From Thalassospira profundimaris (GTDB lineage: Bacteria; Pseudomonadota; Alphaproteobacteria; Rhodospirillales; Thalassospiraceae): DNA of 64,000 nucleotides. Below are positions 35,795 to 45,169 of this stretch, piece after piece; the first letter of the stretch is position 1; each line of letters starts with the position of its first letter. The notes under the pieces were generated by a model, which searched no databases, was not told the origin of the DNA, and was given only the letters and a program-made list of their open reading frames with translations. The DNA lies in contig NZ_JPWH01000013.1 in assembly GCF_003326755.1 (NCBI RefSeq), positions 1 through 64,000 of the forward strand. Reading direction: 5' to 3'. Both the position numbers and the translations under genes were made by a program.

Positions 35795-36421
35795 TCAACC
35801 CCGCCGTCGTTCGGCAATCCGGCGATCATTGCCCGATCGCCGCTCGGCCCGCGGTCCTGCGTTAAGATAGCCCGTAGCTTCATCCGCCTCATTGATCTCG
35901 GGCAAGGGCGACGGACGCACCATAGACGGGCGGTCCTTGCCCACATTCACCAGTGCACCGGTGAAAGCTTCAAGTGTGGCCGCCAGAACCTGATCGAAGG
36001 CAGGGTCCGTTACCGCACAGCCATGAAAAAAGAAAAACGCATCATTGGCGAGGCCCGCACGCCAGCGACGAAACCTTTCAGGATGACGTCGCAAACAGGG
36101 CGCATCGAGCATGGATGTGCCAAGAACCATGCCATCATGACAGGCCCGCGCAAAGACATGCACGGTCTGGACATTTTCGTGTTGCCCCAGAACATTTCCC
36201 ATCAGGGAAAGGCCGTCCTGCGCCGCACCCACCATAAAAATTTCGGCAATACCGGCATAGCGCCAGATAATGGCTTCGATATCTGCCAGCGACTGATCGA
36301 TAAATACAAGGCATGCCGCACGTCCCTGACGTGCCCCAAAACCCGTCTTGCGCACCGTTTCCGACAGCCGCCCGACAGGCGCGTTTTGCCAGAATTGAAC
36401 GGCGTTATTCCCGTTCGTCAT
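35795..36421 (-). CDS. Solitary DUF4347 domain protein
   Basis: A 208-residue protein. Residues 37-160 match DUF4347: CLVFIDQSLADIEAII, then QTVHVFARACHDGMVLGTSMLD and NDAFFFFHGCAVTDPAFDQVLAATLEAFTGALV. The domain is normally the N-terminal part of giant repeat-rich adhesins; here it stands alone with a basic tail (AERRSGNDRRIAERRRG). The H...G and HGC positions recall the His/Cys layout of caspase-like folds, but activity is speculative. No secretion signal is seen. Confidence 0.65.
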   Translation of the reverse strand: MTNGNNAVQFWQNAPVGRLSETVRKTGFGARQGRAACLVFIDQSLADIEAIIWRYAGIAEIFMVGAAQDGLSLMGNVLGQHENVQTVHVFARACHDGMVLGTSMLDAPCLRRHPERFRRWRAGLANDAFFFFHGCAVTDPAFDQVLAATLEAFTGALVNVGKDRPSMVRPSPLPEINEADEATGYLNAGPRAERRSGNDRRIAERRRG

Positions 36422-36646
36422 AGATGCCCCCTACCTGTGGTCATCCTGTGATATGATAAACGTCCCACTGTCGCGCCTTCATGCGCACGACTATTATTAA
36501 TTGATATCAATATCAGTAGCGAAAACCCTGCGACTCGTCCAGTTCCAATAACTGACACCCAAGGGTCGGAGCCTATCCCTTTTCCCGCAAATCACTATAC
36601 GTCCAGATATATTTACAGGTCCGCATCAAAGAGGACAATCGACATA

Positions 36647-37555
36647 TCAGGTGCCGGTTTGCTGTTCGGCCCGCATTTCGAGAAGTTTTACCATCGTATA
36701 AAGCACCTGATTGGCCGGTGTGGGCACGCCAAGCGCGCCGCCCTGGCGCACGATATAGCCGTTCAGATAGTCAATTTCGCTGGGTTTTCCCCGCATCAGA
36801 TCCTGCGCGGTCGAGGAATATTGCGCGGGCATGGTCTTGATGATACCGGCAACCGCCGCCTGAATATCCCCCGGAACCGAAACCCCGATGCCATTGGCAA
36901 CGGCAAGGCATTCCGCCACCACATTTTCAATCACGGTCATGACACCCTCGCCTTTTGCCAGTTCGCCATAAGGCAACCGCGACACGGCCGAAAGCGCATT
37001 ATAGGCGCAATTCAAAATCATCTTGGCCCACAGCGCCCCAGGCGCATTCCCGGAAATCTCTACCGGAATGCCTGCCGGGCCAAAGCTATCGGCTATCCTG
37101 TCACTTTGTGCGCCCGGTCCAATCACAAGTTCGCCCCGGCCAAAATGCGCCACATGTCCGTCACCGGCCATACCCACCGCAACATAGACAACCGCAGGAA
37201 GCACCACACGCCCGATGAGTGCCGAAAGACGCTCCGCATTGTCCACGCCGTTCTGAAGGCTTAACACAATCGCATCTTCCGCCAGATGCGGCGCGATTGC
37301 AGCCCCGGCACTTTCGGTATCGGTCGATTTTACACAAAACAAAACAATGTCCGCCCCGGTCACGGCTGCCGGATCAATACTGGCTGCAAGCCGAACCGTT
37401 TCAACAATCCCGCCGCTTTCAAAAACAAGCCCGTTTTTGTTAATCGCCTGCACATGGTTCGGACGACCGATTAAAACCACGTCATGCCCGCGCTGCGCCA
37501 GTTTTGCCCCGTAATAACAGCCAACGGCCCCCGCGCCCATAACCGCGATTTTCAT
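36647..37555 (-). CDS. panE: 2-dehydropantoate 2-reductase family protein
   Basis: A 302-residue NADPH-dependent ketopantoate reductase. The Rossmann motif GAGAVGCYYGAKLAQRGHDV is at residues 7-26. Further matches are VKSTDTESA, LSLQNGVDN and the C-terminal LMRGKPSEIDYLNGYIVRQG. It would make pantoate for coenzyme A. Several paralogues of this family act on other 2-keto acids, so the exact substrate is only likely. Confidence 0.85.
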   Translation of the reverse strand: MKIAVMGAGAVGCYYGAKLAQRGHDVVLIGRPNHVQAINKNGLVFESGGIVETVRLAASIDPAAVTGADIVLFCVKSTDTESAGAAIAPHLAEDAIVLSLQNGVDNAERLSALIGRVVLPAVVYVAVGMAGDGHVAHFGRGELVIGPGAQSDRIADSFGPAGIPVEISGNAPGALWAKMILNCAYNALSAVSRLPYGELAKGEGVMTVIENVVAECLAVANGIGVSVPGDIQAAVAGIIKTMPAQYSSTAQDLMRGKPSEIDYLNGYIVRQGGALGVPTPANQVLYTMVKLLEMRAEQQTGT

Positions 37556-37704
37556 TTTGCTTTCCTCGCCTTCTTCGCAATTTCATCAATGAGGGTACCA
37601 CAAAGCCCCGCCGCATATCTGCGACACCCGCACGGTCCGCGCAACCCGCACCTGATCAGGACCAACCAACTGCCTGCCACGATCTGTAGGTTCCGGGAAA
37701 GTCC

Positions 37705-38007
37705 CTATTTCCGCCATCCCGGCTTTAACCGGGCGGCATTTTTATCGTCATACAGGACCCGCCCAACGGGCACCCCATCGCCGATGGCATCCTGAATCCG
37801 GGCATAGTCTTCATCACTAAAACCACCCGCCAGCTCGATCAGTTGTATCCCCTCGGCCACCATCGCCATTGCCTCGGCAACCAGGGCATCAATATCGCCG
37901 CTGGCAAATATGATCGATGTAAAGCCGTCTCCGGGAAGGGTCGTTCGCAAACCGGCAGGCGGATAACCATTTGCCTTGATCAGAAAAGCGTATTTTCGCA
38001 ATACCAT
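37705..38007 (-). CDS. DUF6506 family protein
   Basis: A 100-residue protein with AGAGGAAC upstream of the ATG. KYAFLIKANGYPPAGLR, EGIQLIELAGGFSDED and DGVPVGRVLYDD fit the DUF6506 pattern as I know it. It is a small alpha/beta protein of unknown role. It has no clear operon partner. Confidence 0.65.
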   Translation of the reverse strand: MVLRKYAFLIKANGYPPAGLRTTLPGDGFTSIIFASGDIDALVAEAMAMVAEGIQLIELAGGFSDEDYARIQDAIGDGVPVGRVLYDDKNAARLKPGWRK

Positions 38008-38579
38008 ACGGGGTTCCTCTCAATCCGGCGTCCTCACCAGGGTCACATTGACAGGGGACACTGCAACGCACAACCCCGAACCGCTTTTTCAGATTTTCCA
38101 AATCGTTATCGTTTTCAAACAAAAAGAAAATGTTCGCTTGTGACCGGAAATTGCGATGCAAACTTTCTTTCTTTTACGTCACAAAACCGTCCCCGGATTA
38201 CGGCAAGTCATTTTTGCCTGTTCATGACATTCAAATCTCCATGTCTTTTCATATCACAACTTTCAAGTGCAATCGTCAATAACATGCAACGCGAATGAAA
38301 AGCGTGTCTGCAATCGTTACAGACCCTGGCATGAAAACAGGTTGGGACAGATCGCCTAAAACACACAAAAGACTCTCATTATGCCATCCGTTTTTCGTGA
38401 CCCCGACAAAACGGATGGCAGACAAACTGCCTTCAGAACAGCCATCAAACCTTCTGGCGGAAAACTGATTTCCGACAAAAGAATGTGACCCAAAAGACAG
38501 CCGCTACAGTCACCCCCATCCTCATGCCGGTAGGGGAATTGTCACGCCTGTCAGCCATCAACACATCAGGAGATTTAAA
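38008..38579. other. Long intergenic region upstream of the beta-prism gene
   Basis: 572 bases with no supported gene. It contains the perfect inverted repeat at 38382-38420 and, by position, the promoter of the gene at 38580. Confidence 0.6.
38382..38420. repeat. 13-bp perfect inverted repeat
   Basis: TGCCATCCGTTTT (38382-38394) and its exact complement (38408-38420) are separated by 13 bases. No T run follows the right arm, so this is not a simple terminator for the plus strand. It may be an operator or a hairpin in the leader of the gene at 38580. Confidence 0.8.
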
Positions 38580-39059
38580 ATGCCCAATAGCAAATTGGCG
38601 ATTACCAACTTCACCATTCAGTCCATTGGTTCGGCCGGACCACAATACGAGCACGGCTGGGAATTTTTCCCGACCGACCTGAATGCGACAGTCCGCGGCA
38701 ACTACATTTATTGCGGCTTTCAACAGGGGACAACCGACCCGGTAACGGAAGTCAATTTCATTGCCTATGACGGAGCACAATCCGCCCCCATCCCGGGCTG
38801 GGAATGGTCGCCCGAAGACCTCAACAAAGGGGCGAAAGGCCAATACATCTATATGTACTGGCGCCGGGGCAACGGTCACAAACCCATCACCAGCATGACC
38901 TTTCTGGTAACGTCATCTTCGACGCCGCCGCAAATCTCGGGCTATACCCAGGTTGGGTGCGATCTGAACAAGGGCGCAGGCGGTGAATATATCTGGGCCT
39001 ATTATTCCAACACGGCACAGCCCTTCGCGTTCAAAAAAGAACTGTTCGAGCGCGCCTGA
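38580..39059 (+). CDS. Three-repeat beta-prism (MABP-like) protein
   Basis: A 159-residue protein with an AGGAG site and no signal peptide or membrane helix. Three internal repeats are clear: DLN at residues 33-35, 80-82 and 128-130, each followed about 6 residues later by G-x-YIY/W (42-44, 89-91, 137-139). The unit DLNKGAxGxYIY is the signature I associate with MABP-type beta-prism domains, which in eukaryotic MVB12 bind membranes and which occur in some bacterial pore-forming proteins. One repeat would form each face of the prism. No pore-forming partner is nearby. The gene stands alone between two inverted repeats. Confidence 0.7.
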   Translation: MPNSKLAITNFTIQSIGSAGPQYEHGWEFFPTDLNATVRGNYIYCGFQQGTTDPVTEVNFIAYDGAQSAPIPGWEWSPEDLNKGAKGQYIYMYWRRGNGHKPITSMTFLVTSSSTPPQISGYTQVGCDLNKGAGGEYIWAYYSNTAQPFAFKKELFERA

Positions 39060-39107
39060 CGCAAAAGGGTAACGCAGTGCCTTGCGCAGGCCGTGTGTTA
39101 CCCCGGT

Positions 39108-39135
39108 CCCTGCTGACAGAAAGCTGTCAGCAGGG
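39108..39135. terminator. 12-bp perfect hairpin after the beta-prism gene
   Basis: CCCTGCTGACAG (39108-39119), loop AAAG, and its exact complement (39124-39135). It lacks a T tail, so it may be a terminator-like or transcript-stabilising hairpin. It lies between the beta-prism and DMT genes. Confidence 0.65.
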
Positions 39136-39174
39136 CTGCGCTATGACATGGCATATCCACACAAAGGAAATGCC

Positions 39175-40078
39175 ATGTCGATGCCAGCCGCCAAAACAAA
39201 CTCCCCGTCCGGTCGTGGTTTTCAACTGGTCTGCCTGTCGGCTGTCATGTTCAGCACGATGGGGGGTTTTTACCAAGGGTGTTCATGCCGATGCCTGGAC
39301 CATCATTTTGTGGCGCGGGCTGGTTGCGGCGATTGCGGCCATTATTTTGCTGGCCCTGCGCGGCAAACTCACCCGTGAAATACGCCGTTTTCACGCCCCG
39401 GCCATTTTGGCAACCCTGCTGATGGCAAGTGGTACGGCTGCATTTATTCCGGCCTTTAAACTGACCACCATTGCCAATGTCGCGATGATTTATGCTGCAG
39501 CCCCCTTTGTTTCCGCCCTGTTTGGCTGGCTGTTTTTACGCGAACGTCCCACAGCAACAATCCTGCTGGGCAGCTTTGCCGCCCTTGCCGGTGTGGCGGT
39601 GATTTTTGGCGGTTTGCCCGGCAAGGGAGATGTATGGGGCAACCTTTTGGCCGGCTGGATGACATTGGTGATGGCGGGCATAACCATCATTTACCGCCGC
39701 TGGCCCGATACGCCCACCACCCTGCCCGGTGCGGCATCCGCCCTGTTGCTATCCCCGATTGCCGCTGGCCTTGGAACCACAAGCAGCATCGCCCCAAACG
39801 AGATGGTCATTCTGGCTGGTTTTGGACTGTGTTTTACCGTTGCCTTCATTCTGCTCTCAACCGGGGCCAAACATCTCCCCCCGGCAGAAACCGCGCTGCT
39901 AATTGCGCTGGAAACACCGCTGGCCCCGATTTGGGGCATTCTGTTTTTCCATGAAATCCCGACAGGACACACCGTTTTGGGTGGCAGCCTTATTATCGTC
40001 GCGGTTTTTGGTACCTATGGGCAGCAATGGCGCCATAAACGCAAACAGGCCTGCCTGACATGCGGCAATTGGGTTAAA
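39175..40078 (+). pseudogene. EamA/DMT family transporter, frameshifted
   Basis: The ATG at 39175 (AAAGGAA upstream) opens MSMPAAKTNSPSG and reaches LSAVMFSTMGG, then shifts frame in a run of six G (39261-39266). The next frame continues the first helix as VFTKGVHADAWTIILWRG and runs through the usual ten-helix EamA pattern to GTYGQQWRHKRKQA. Five G in place of six would give an intact STMGVFTKGV. The downstream frame also has no stop at the expected 3' end and stays open to 41086 across the opposite-strand gene, so a second lesion is likely. The end given here is approximate. Confidence 0.65.
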
Positions 40079-40090
40079 CAACGCGACGGA

Positions 40091-41314
40091 TCATATCACG
40101 CCCGCAGCACGCAACCGTTCGATTTGCGTATCATCCAACCCGCCAATGTCGCGCAAAATGGCCTCGCTATGCTGCCCCAATGTGGGCGGGGCGGTTTCAT
40201 CACAAATCGGTGTTTGCGACAGTTTGAGCGGATTGGCAACCGTCGGCACCTTACCCGCCAGCGGATGATCCAGATATTTTACCGTGCCGCGATGTTTGAC
40301 CTGCGGGTTTTCAAAAACCCGGTCCAGCGTATTGATCGGCCCGCACGGCACATTGGCCTTTTCCAGAATGGCAATCCAGTCATCGGTGGTTTTTTGCACC
40401 ATGGCCTGGCGCACCAATGGCACCAGTTCGGTGCGGTTGGCAACACGGGCACGGTTGGTGGCAAAGCGGGCATCGGAACTGGCTTCTTCCATGCCCGCGA
40501 CCTTGCAAAAGCTGGCAAACTGGCTGTCATTGCCCACCGCCAAAATGATATAGCCATCCGCCGTCGGAAAGGCTTCGTAAGGCACAATATTGGGGTGTGC
40601 ATTGCCCAGGCGGCCCGGTGCCTTGCCCGTGGTCAGGTAATTCATCGCCTGATTGGCGAGAATGGCGGTTTGCACATCGAGCAGGGCGAGGTCGATATAT
40701 TGCCCGACGCCGGTTTCATCGCGATGGCGCAAGGCCGCGAGAATACCGATGGTCGCATAAAGGCCCGTGAAAATATCGGCCACCGCCACGCCCACCTTCA
40801 TGGGCTGTCCGCCCGGTTCATGGTCCGGCGCGCCGGTCAGGCTCATCAACCCGCCCATCGCCTGGATCATGAAATCATAGCCCGCCCGTTTGGCATAAGG
40901 ACCATCCTGACCAAAGCCGGTGATGGAGCAATAAACCAGCCGGTCATTCACCGCCTTAAGCGATGCGTAATCCAGCCCGTATTTCGCCAGCCCGCCAACC
41001 TTGAAATTTTCAATCACCACATCGGATTTTGCCGCGAGATCGCGAATAACCTGCTGGCCCTCGGATGTTGTCATATCGACCGTTAGCGATTTTTTGCCGC
41101 GATTGGCCGACAGATAATAGGCCGCTTCGGAGGTATCATTCCCGGCTTCATCGCGCGCATAGGGCGGGCCCCAGCCGCGTGTATCATCGCCATTGCCCGG
41201 CCGTTCGATCTTGATCACTTCGGCCCCAAGGTCCGCCAGCGTCTGGCTGGCCCACGGCCCGGCCAAAACACGCGACAGATCAAGAACACGAATACCGCTC
41301 AAGGCTCCGAGCAT
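40091..41314 (-). CDS. CaiB/BaiF family III CoA-transferase
   Basis: A 407-residue protein. The N-terminus LSGIRVLDLSRVLAGPWASQTLADLGAEVIKIERPGNGDDTR is the family signature, with the catalytic Asp expected in the ALLDVQTAILANQ segment. It lies about 110 bases downstream of glutaryl-CoA dehydrogenase on the same strand, so succinyl-CoA:glutarate CoA-transferase is the best guess. It would activate glutarate for oxidation. Confidence 0.88.
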   Translation of the reverse strand: MLGALSGIRVLDLSRVLAGPWASQTLADLGAEVIKIERPGNGDDTRGWGPPYARDEAGNDTSEAAYYLSANRGKKSLTVDMTTSEGQQVIRDLAAKSDVVIENFKVGGLAKYGLDYASLKAVNDRLVYCSITGFGQDGPYAKRAGYDFMIQAMGGLMSLTGAPDHEPGGQPMKVGVAVADIFTGLYATIGILAALRHRDETGVGQYIDLALLDVQTAILANQAMNYLTTGKAPGRLGNAHPNIVPYEAFPTADGYIILAVGNDSQFASFCKVAGMEEASSDARFATNRARVANRTELVPLVRQAMVQKTTDDWIAILEKANVPCGPINTLDRVFENPQVKHRGTVKYLDHPLAGKVPTVANPLKLSQTPICDETAPPTLGQHSEAILRDIGGLDDTQIERLRAAGVI

Positions 41315-41427
41315 AGTCTTTTATCCTTTAACAGGGGATTTCAGGCGGAAAATAAACGGCATATATGCCATAAAACCCAAATCGGGTTGCTCGCGAAACC
41401 AGCAAGCAACCCGTTTTTCCATCAGGA

Positions 41428-42612
41428 TCAGGCGGTAAAGGCCTGAATTCCCGTCTGCGCACGGCCCAAAATCAAGGCATGCACATCATGCGTCCCTTCA
41501 TAGGTATTGACCGCTTCCAGGTTCATCACATGGCGAATAACGTGATATTCGTCGGCAATGCCGTTACCACCGTGCATATCACGCGAAACGCGGGCAATAT
41601 CCAGCGCCTTGCCGCAGTTATTGCGCTTCATCAGTGAAATGGATTCCGGGGCCGCTGTTCCGGCATCGAGCATCCGGCCCACTTGCAGTGCACCCTGCAG
41701 GCCCAGGGCAATTTCGGTTTGCATATTGGCGAGTTTCAGCTGGATCAACTGATTTGCCGCCAGTGGACGACCAAACTGGATACGATCGAGCGTATATTGA
41801 CGCGCAGCATGCCAGCAGAATTCCGCCGCCCCCATCGAGCCCCAGGCAATGCCATAACGTGCCTTGTTCAGGCAGCCAAACGGCCCGCCCAGGCCCTTGG
41901 CATTGGGCAGCATATTTTCAGCAGGCACAAACACATTATCCATCACGATTTCACCGGTGATGGAGGCACGCAGCGAAAACTTGCCTTCGATCTTGGGTGC
42001 GCTTAGGCCTTCCATGCCTTTTTCCAGGATGAAACCGCGAATGACACCTTCGTCATCCTTGCCCCAGACGACAAACACATCGGCAATCGGGCTGTTGGTG
42101 ATCCACATTTTGGCACCATTCAGGATAAAGCCGCCATCAGCCTTGCGTGCCCGGGTTTTCATGCTGCCGGGGTCAGAACCATGATCCGGCTCCGTCAGGC
42201 CAAAACAGCCCACCCATTCCCCGGTTGCCAGTTTCGCCAGGTATTTTTTGCGCTGTTCTTCGCTGCCATAGGCATAAATCGGGTGCATCACCAGCGAGCT
42301 TTGCACCGACATCGCCGAACGATAGCCACTATCCACCCGTTCCACTTCGCGGGCCACCAGGCCATAAGCAACATGGTTTACCCCCGGTCCGCCATATTCC
42401 TCTGGGATGGTCGGACCCAGCAGGCCCAGTTCGCCCATTTCGCTCATGATTTCGCGATGGAATATTTCATGGCGGTTGGCTTCCAGCACACGGGGCATCA
42501 GCCGTTCCTGGCAATAATCATGCGCCGCATCGCGGATCATGCGTTCTTCTTCGCTTAACTGGGCATCCAGCCCCAGCGGATCTTCCCAGTGAAAATGTAC
42601 GCGGCCTGCCAT
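41428..42612 (-). CDS. gcdH: Glutaryl-CoA dehydrogenase
   Basis: 394 residues from the ATG at 42612 (GGAAAG upstream). Acyl-CoA dehydrogenase signatures are complete: [35 protein letters not shown] and [18 protein letters not shown]. The catalytic Glu lies in [17 protein letters not shown], the glutaryl-CoA dehydrogenase arrangement. It oxidises and decarboxylates glutaryl-CoA to crotonyl-CoA in lysine and tryptophan breakdown. The divergent LysR gene and following CoA-transferase gene complete a glutarate module. Confidence 0.93.
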   Translation of the reverse strand: MAGRVHFHWEDPLGLDAQLSEEERMIRDAAHDYCQERLMPRVLEANRHEIFHREIMSEMGELGLLGPTIPEEYGGPGVNHVAYGLVAREVERVDSGYRSAMSVQSSLVMHPIYAYGSEEQRKKYLAKLATGEWVGCFGLTEPDHGSDPGSMKTRARKADGGFILNGAKMWITNSPIADVFVVWGKDDEGVIRGFILEKGMEGLSAPKIEGKFSLRASITGEIVMDNVFVPAENMLPNAKGLGGPFGCLNKARYGIAWGSMGAAEFCWHAARQYTLDRIQFGRPLAANQLIQLKLANMQTEIALGLQGALQVGRMLDAGTAAPESISLMKRNNCGKALDIARVSRDMHGGNGIADEYHVIRHVMNLEAVNTYEGTHDVHALILGRAQTGIQAFTA

Positions 42613-42756
42613 GTGTTTCTTTCCTTGTGACATGCGAAATCGGAAATGCCGCTACGGGCACGAGGCCCCGTGGGCGAGACGGCAGCATTTCCGAAACTCG
42701 AAAAACTCTGATGTCAGGCTAGGGATTGGCAGGCGCTTTCGCAAATGATAAATCTG

Positions 42757-42770
42757 TGCAAGTTTATGCA
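42757..42770. promoter_or_regulatory. Candidate LysR binding dyad
   Basis: TGCA-AGTTTA-TGCA lies 37 bases before the LysR start in the divergent gcdH/LysR gap. It is a small dyad, so support is weak. Confidence 0.3.
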
Positions 42771-42806
42771 AAAAATTCATGAACTTTACAGGCAGGATGA
42801 CTGACA

Positions 42807-43712
42807 ATGGCGCGACGCATTCCCGGAACCAAGGCCCTGGCCTGCTTTGAACAAGTTGCCAGATACGGCACTGTTTCACGCGCGGCAGAAGAACTTTACC
42901 TGACGCAAAGTGCCGTCAGCCGGCAGCTTCAGGGGCTTGAAAGCTGGCTTGACTGCAAACTGTTCATGAGAAAAAAGCAAAGACTGATTTTAACACCCGA
43001 AGGTGAAGACTATCTGCAGGCCATTCGCCCCGCGCTTGACCAACTCGAAACGGCCACCCTGAAACTGCTTTCGGGCGGCAGCGACGGCGGGGTGCTGACC
43101 ATTGCCGCCCCACCCACCTTTGGCAGCAGACGGCTGATCCCGTATTTACCGGATTTTCGCGCCCGCCACCCCGATATCGTCATCAATTTCATTTCGCGCA
43201 TTGGCATGCCCGATTTTGACCGCGAACAGATTGATATTGCCGTTCTGTTTGGCAGCGGCGACTGGGACGGCCTGGAAGCCCGCCGTCTGGAAGGCGAAAA
43301 CATGGTGCCAATTTGCAGCCCGAACCTGATCGCATCAATGGATCATGCGCCAAAACCCGATGATTTGCGCCAGTTTTCCCTGCTGCATATCGCAACACGC
43401 CCCAATGGCTGGCGTGACTGGTTAAAGGCAGCCAAGCTGGACGGCATTGACGGAGATAACGGCCCGAAATTTGAACATTTCACAATGGCAATGCAGGCGG
43501 CGATTGCCGGGTTGGGGGTTGCCCTGCTGCCAACCTTTGCCATTGGCGATGAAATCGCCAATGGGCGCATTATTGCGCCCTTTGGGCCGCCACGCGCCAG
43601 CCCCTATCATTATTTTGCCACCTGTCCGCAAAACCGGGTGCGCACGCCAAAAATCCGTGCTTTCATGAAATGGCTGGCCGATCACAGCCGCACCGAAAAC
43701 CCCGGCGCCTGA
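42807..43712 (+). CDS. GcvA-like LysR regulator of the glutarate module
   Basis: A 301-residue LTTR. RRIPGTKALACFEQVARYGTVSRAAEELYLTQSAVSRQLQGLE is the GcvA-group HTH. The effector domain follows (GLGVALLPTFAIGDEIANG near residues 233-251). It diverges from gcdH with about 190 bases between starts and is the likely activator of gcdH and the CoA-transferase gene; the inducer may be glutarate or glutaryl-CoA. That is inferred from the layout. Confidence 0.85.
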   Translation: MARRIPGTKALACFEQVARYGTVSRAAEELYLTQSAVSRQLQGLESWLDCKLFMRKKQRLILTPEGEDYLQAIRPALDQLETATLKLLSGGSDGGVLTIAAPPTFGSRRLIPYLPDFRARHPDIVINFISRIGMPDFDREQIDIAVLFGSGDWDGLEARRLEGENMVPICSPNLIASMDHAPKPDDLRQFSLLHIATRPNGWRDWLKAAKLDGIDGDNGPKFEHFTMAMQAAIAGLGVALLPTFAIGDEIANGRIIAPFGPPRASPYHYFATCPQNRVRTPKIRAFMKWLADHSRTENPGA

Positions 43713-43735
43713 CTGGGTCAACGCAGCATTCACGC

Positions 43736-45169
43736 CTACCCGCGTTCTTCAATCGCGCGCAAGGCCGACATGCCACGGCGGCGCAACAGGTCGGCATCTT
43801 CGGGGCCATCGATAATTTCCAGCAAACGTACAATCGCCATCAAATGGCTTTGGGCGTTCTCATATTCCGCCATACCCAGCTTTGCCATGCTGTCCACCCC
43901 GGCGCGCCCGACCTGGTTCAATTTCTTCTTGATCTCGACCACCGCCTTGGTAGCCGAGCTTTGGGCGGCCAGAATGTGGGCAATGCTTGCCATCTCGGCG
44001 ATGGCTTCGGCGGCCTGTTCGGCGCCCAGCACCCTGTCACCGTCAAAGGGCACGGCAAACAGGGGCGGCACAACGGCACCGCGCCCCATCGGCGCCTTTG
44101 GCGGTTGCGGCAGGGCTTCGGTCACGCGTTCGGGGCTGGCGCCAAACATGGTATTGGCAATCGCCTGGCTGACGCGACGACGGGTACCCAACAACCGTTC
44201 ACCCCACGGGCCATCCTTGCGAATGTTCAATTCGCGGGTTATCCGCACAAATTCCGAGGCATACCAGCGCGCCAACTGCAAAATCTGGTGTTCGTCATTG
44301 CCCTGGCGAATGCCATCCTCGATCTTGGTGACAATTTCGGCCAGCATATCGATCACCATATCCCCGGCACTGGCAAGGTTGGTACTGCCCAGTGAACGAT
44401 CATCGGCCTTGCTTGACAGCACGCGAATCACCTTGAAAAGCTCGCTGGGGCGCAGGAGCCGGGCCAGAACAGCAGACATGAAATCTGTCTCGTAACCCGG
44501 TTTCTCGTGTGAAACCTCCAGAAACTTCTCGCGCAGCCATACCAGGTCGGAATTGCTTAAACTGCGGATCGGGGCGGAGGGAAAACGCAAACGCATTTCC
44601 GTCACCGGCTCTGCCACCCGCAAGATGCGGGCCACGGCCGCAAACGGTTTCATATGCACGCGCGATCCCAAATGCGTTGCCAGGGCACGTTCCTGTTTTA
44701 CACCCTGTTCGGAAACGGCAAGTTGCTGTTCTATGCAGGTTGCGGCCTCGGCCCACAAGATGCGTTCGGCCCGGTAAATATTCTCGCGATGATTAATTTC
44801 GGCAGCCGCTTCAAGGTCTTTGCAGGCCTTGTGAAAATCACCCGAGGCACTTTCGCACACCACCTTCCAGATCGGCACCAAAGAGGGCCTGCCAATGCGA
44901 ATGCTGGTTTCCGATGGCATGTCCGATTGCAGCAAATCCTCAAACGGGGTGCAAAACTGCCGCATGGGGGTGGGGTACCGCTCCGGCTTTAACGATGCCA
45001 GCCGGGGGCGCAAAATCTGCAATATCTGGTCATGGGGCAGCGGCAGACGCGGCGCGTTACGGTCGCTTTCAATCGCCCGGGTAAATTTTGTGATTTCGGC
45101 GGTACTTAAGGAATCAAAAAGCTGCTCAAGCTGATTGATCGACGGTCCCGCTCCCCCGGCAGTGGTCAT
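43736..45169 (-). CDS. Conserved-looking protein of unknown function (second gene of a pair)
   Basis: A 477-residue, largely helical protein without signal peptide or membrane segments. The N-terminal part contains INQLEQLFDSLSTAEITKFTRAIES, then LPHDQILQILRPRLASLKPERYPTPMRQFCTPFEDLL. The C-terminal half has long helices with a GGHxx-free, charged character and ends LLRRRGMSALRAIEERG. I see no catalytic motif. The start overlaps the stop of the 391-residue gene (ATGA at 45166-45169), so the two products are probably made in step and may form a complex. Confidence 0.8.
   Translation of the reverse strand: MTTAGGAGPSINQLEQLFDSLSTAEITKFTRAIESDRNAPRLPLPHDQILQILRPRLASLKPERYPTPMRQFCTPFEDLLQSDMPSETSIRIGRPSLVPIWKVVCESASGDFHKACKDLEAAAEINHRENIYRAERILWAEAATCIEQQLAVSEQGVKQERALATHLGSRVHMKPFAAVARILRVAEPVTEMRLRFPSAPIRSLSNSDLVWLREKFLEVSHEKPGYETDFMSAVLARLLRPSELFKVIRVLSSKADDRSLGSTNLASAGDMVIDMLAEIVTKIEDGIRQGNDEHQILQLARWYASEFVRITRELNIRKDGPWGERLLGTRRRVSQAIANTMFGASPERVTEALPQPPKAPMGRGAVVPPLFAVPFDGDRVLGAEQAAEAIAEMASIAHILAAQSSATKAVVEIKKKLNQVGRAGVDSMAKLGMAEYENAQSHLMAIVRLLEIIDGPEDADLLRRRGMSALRAIEERG

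Noticed and set aside
38382..38420. The 13-bp inverted repeat as an ordinary terminator
   Set aside because: No T run follows on the plus strand and the nearest upstream gene is leftward, so a terminator role is not supported.
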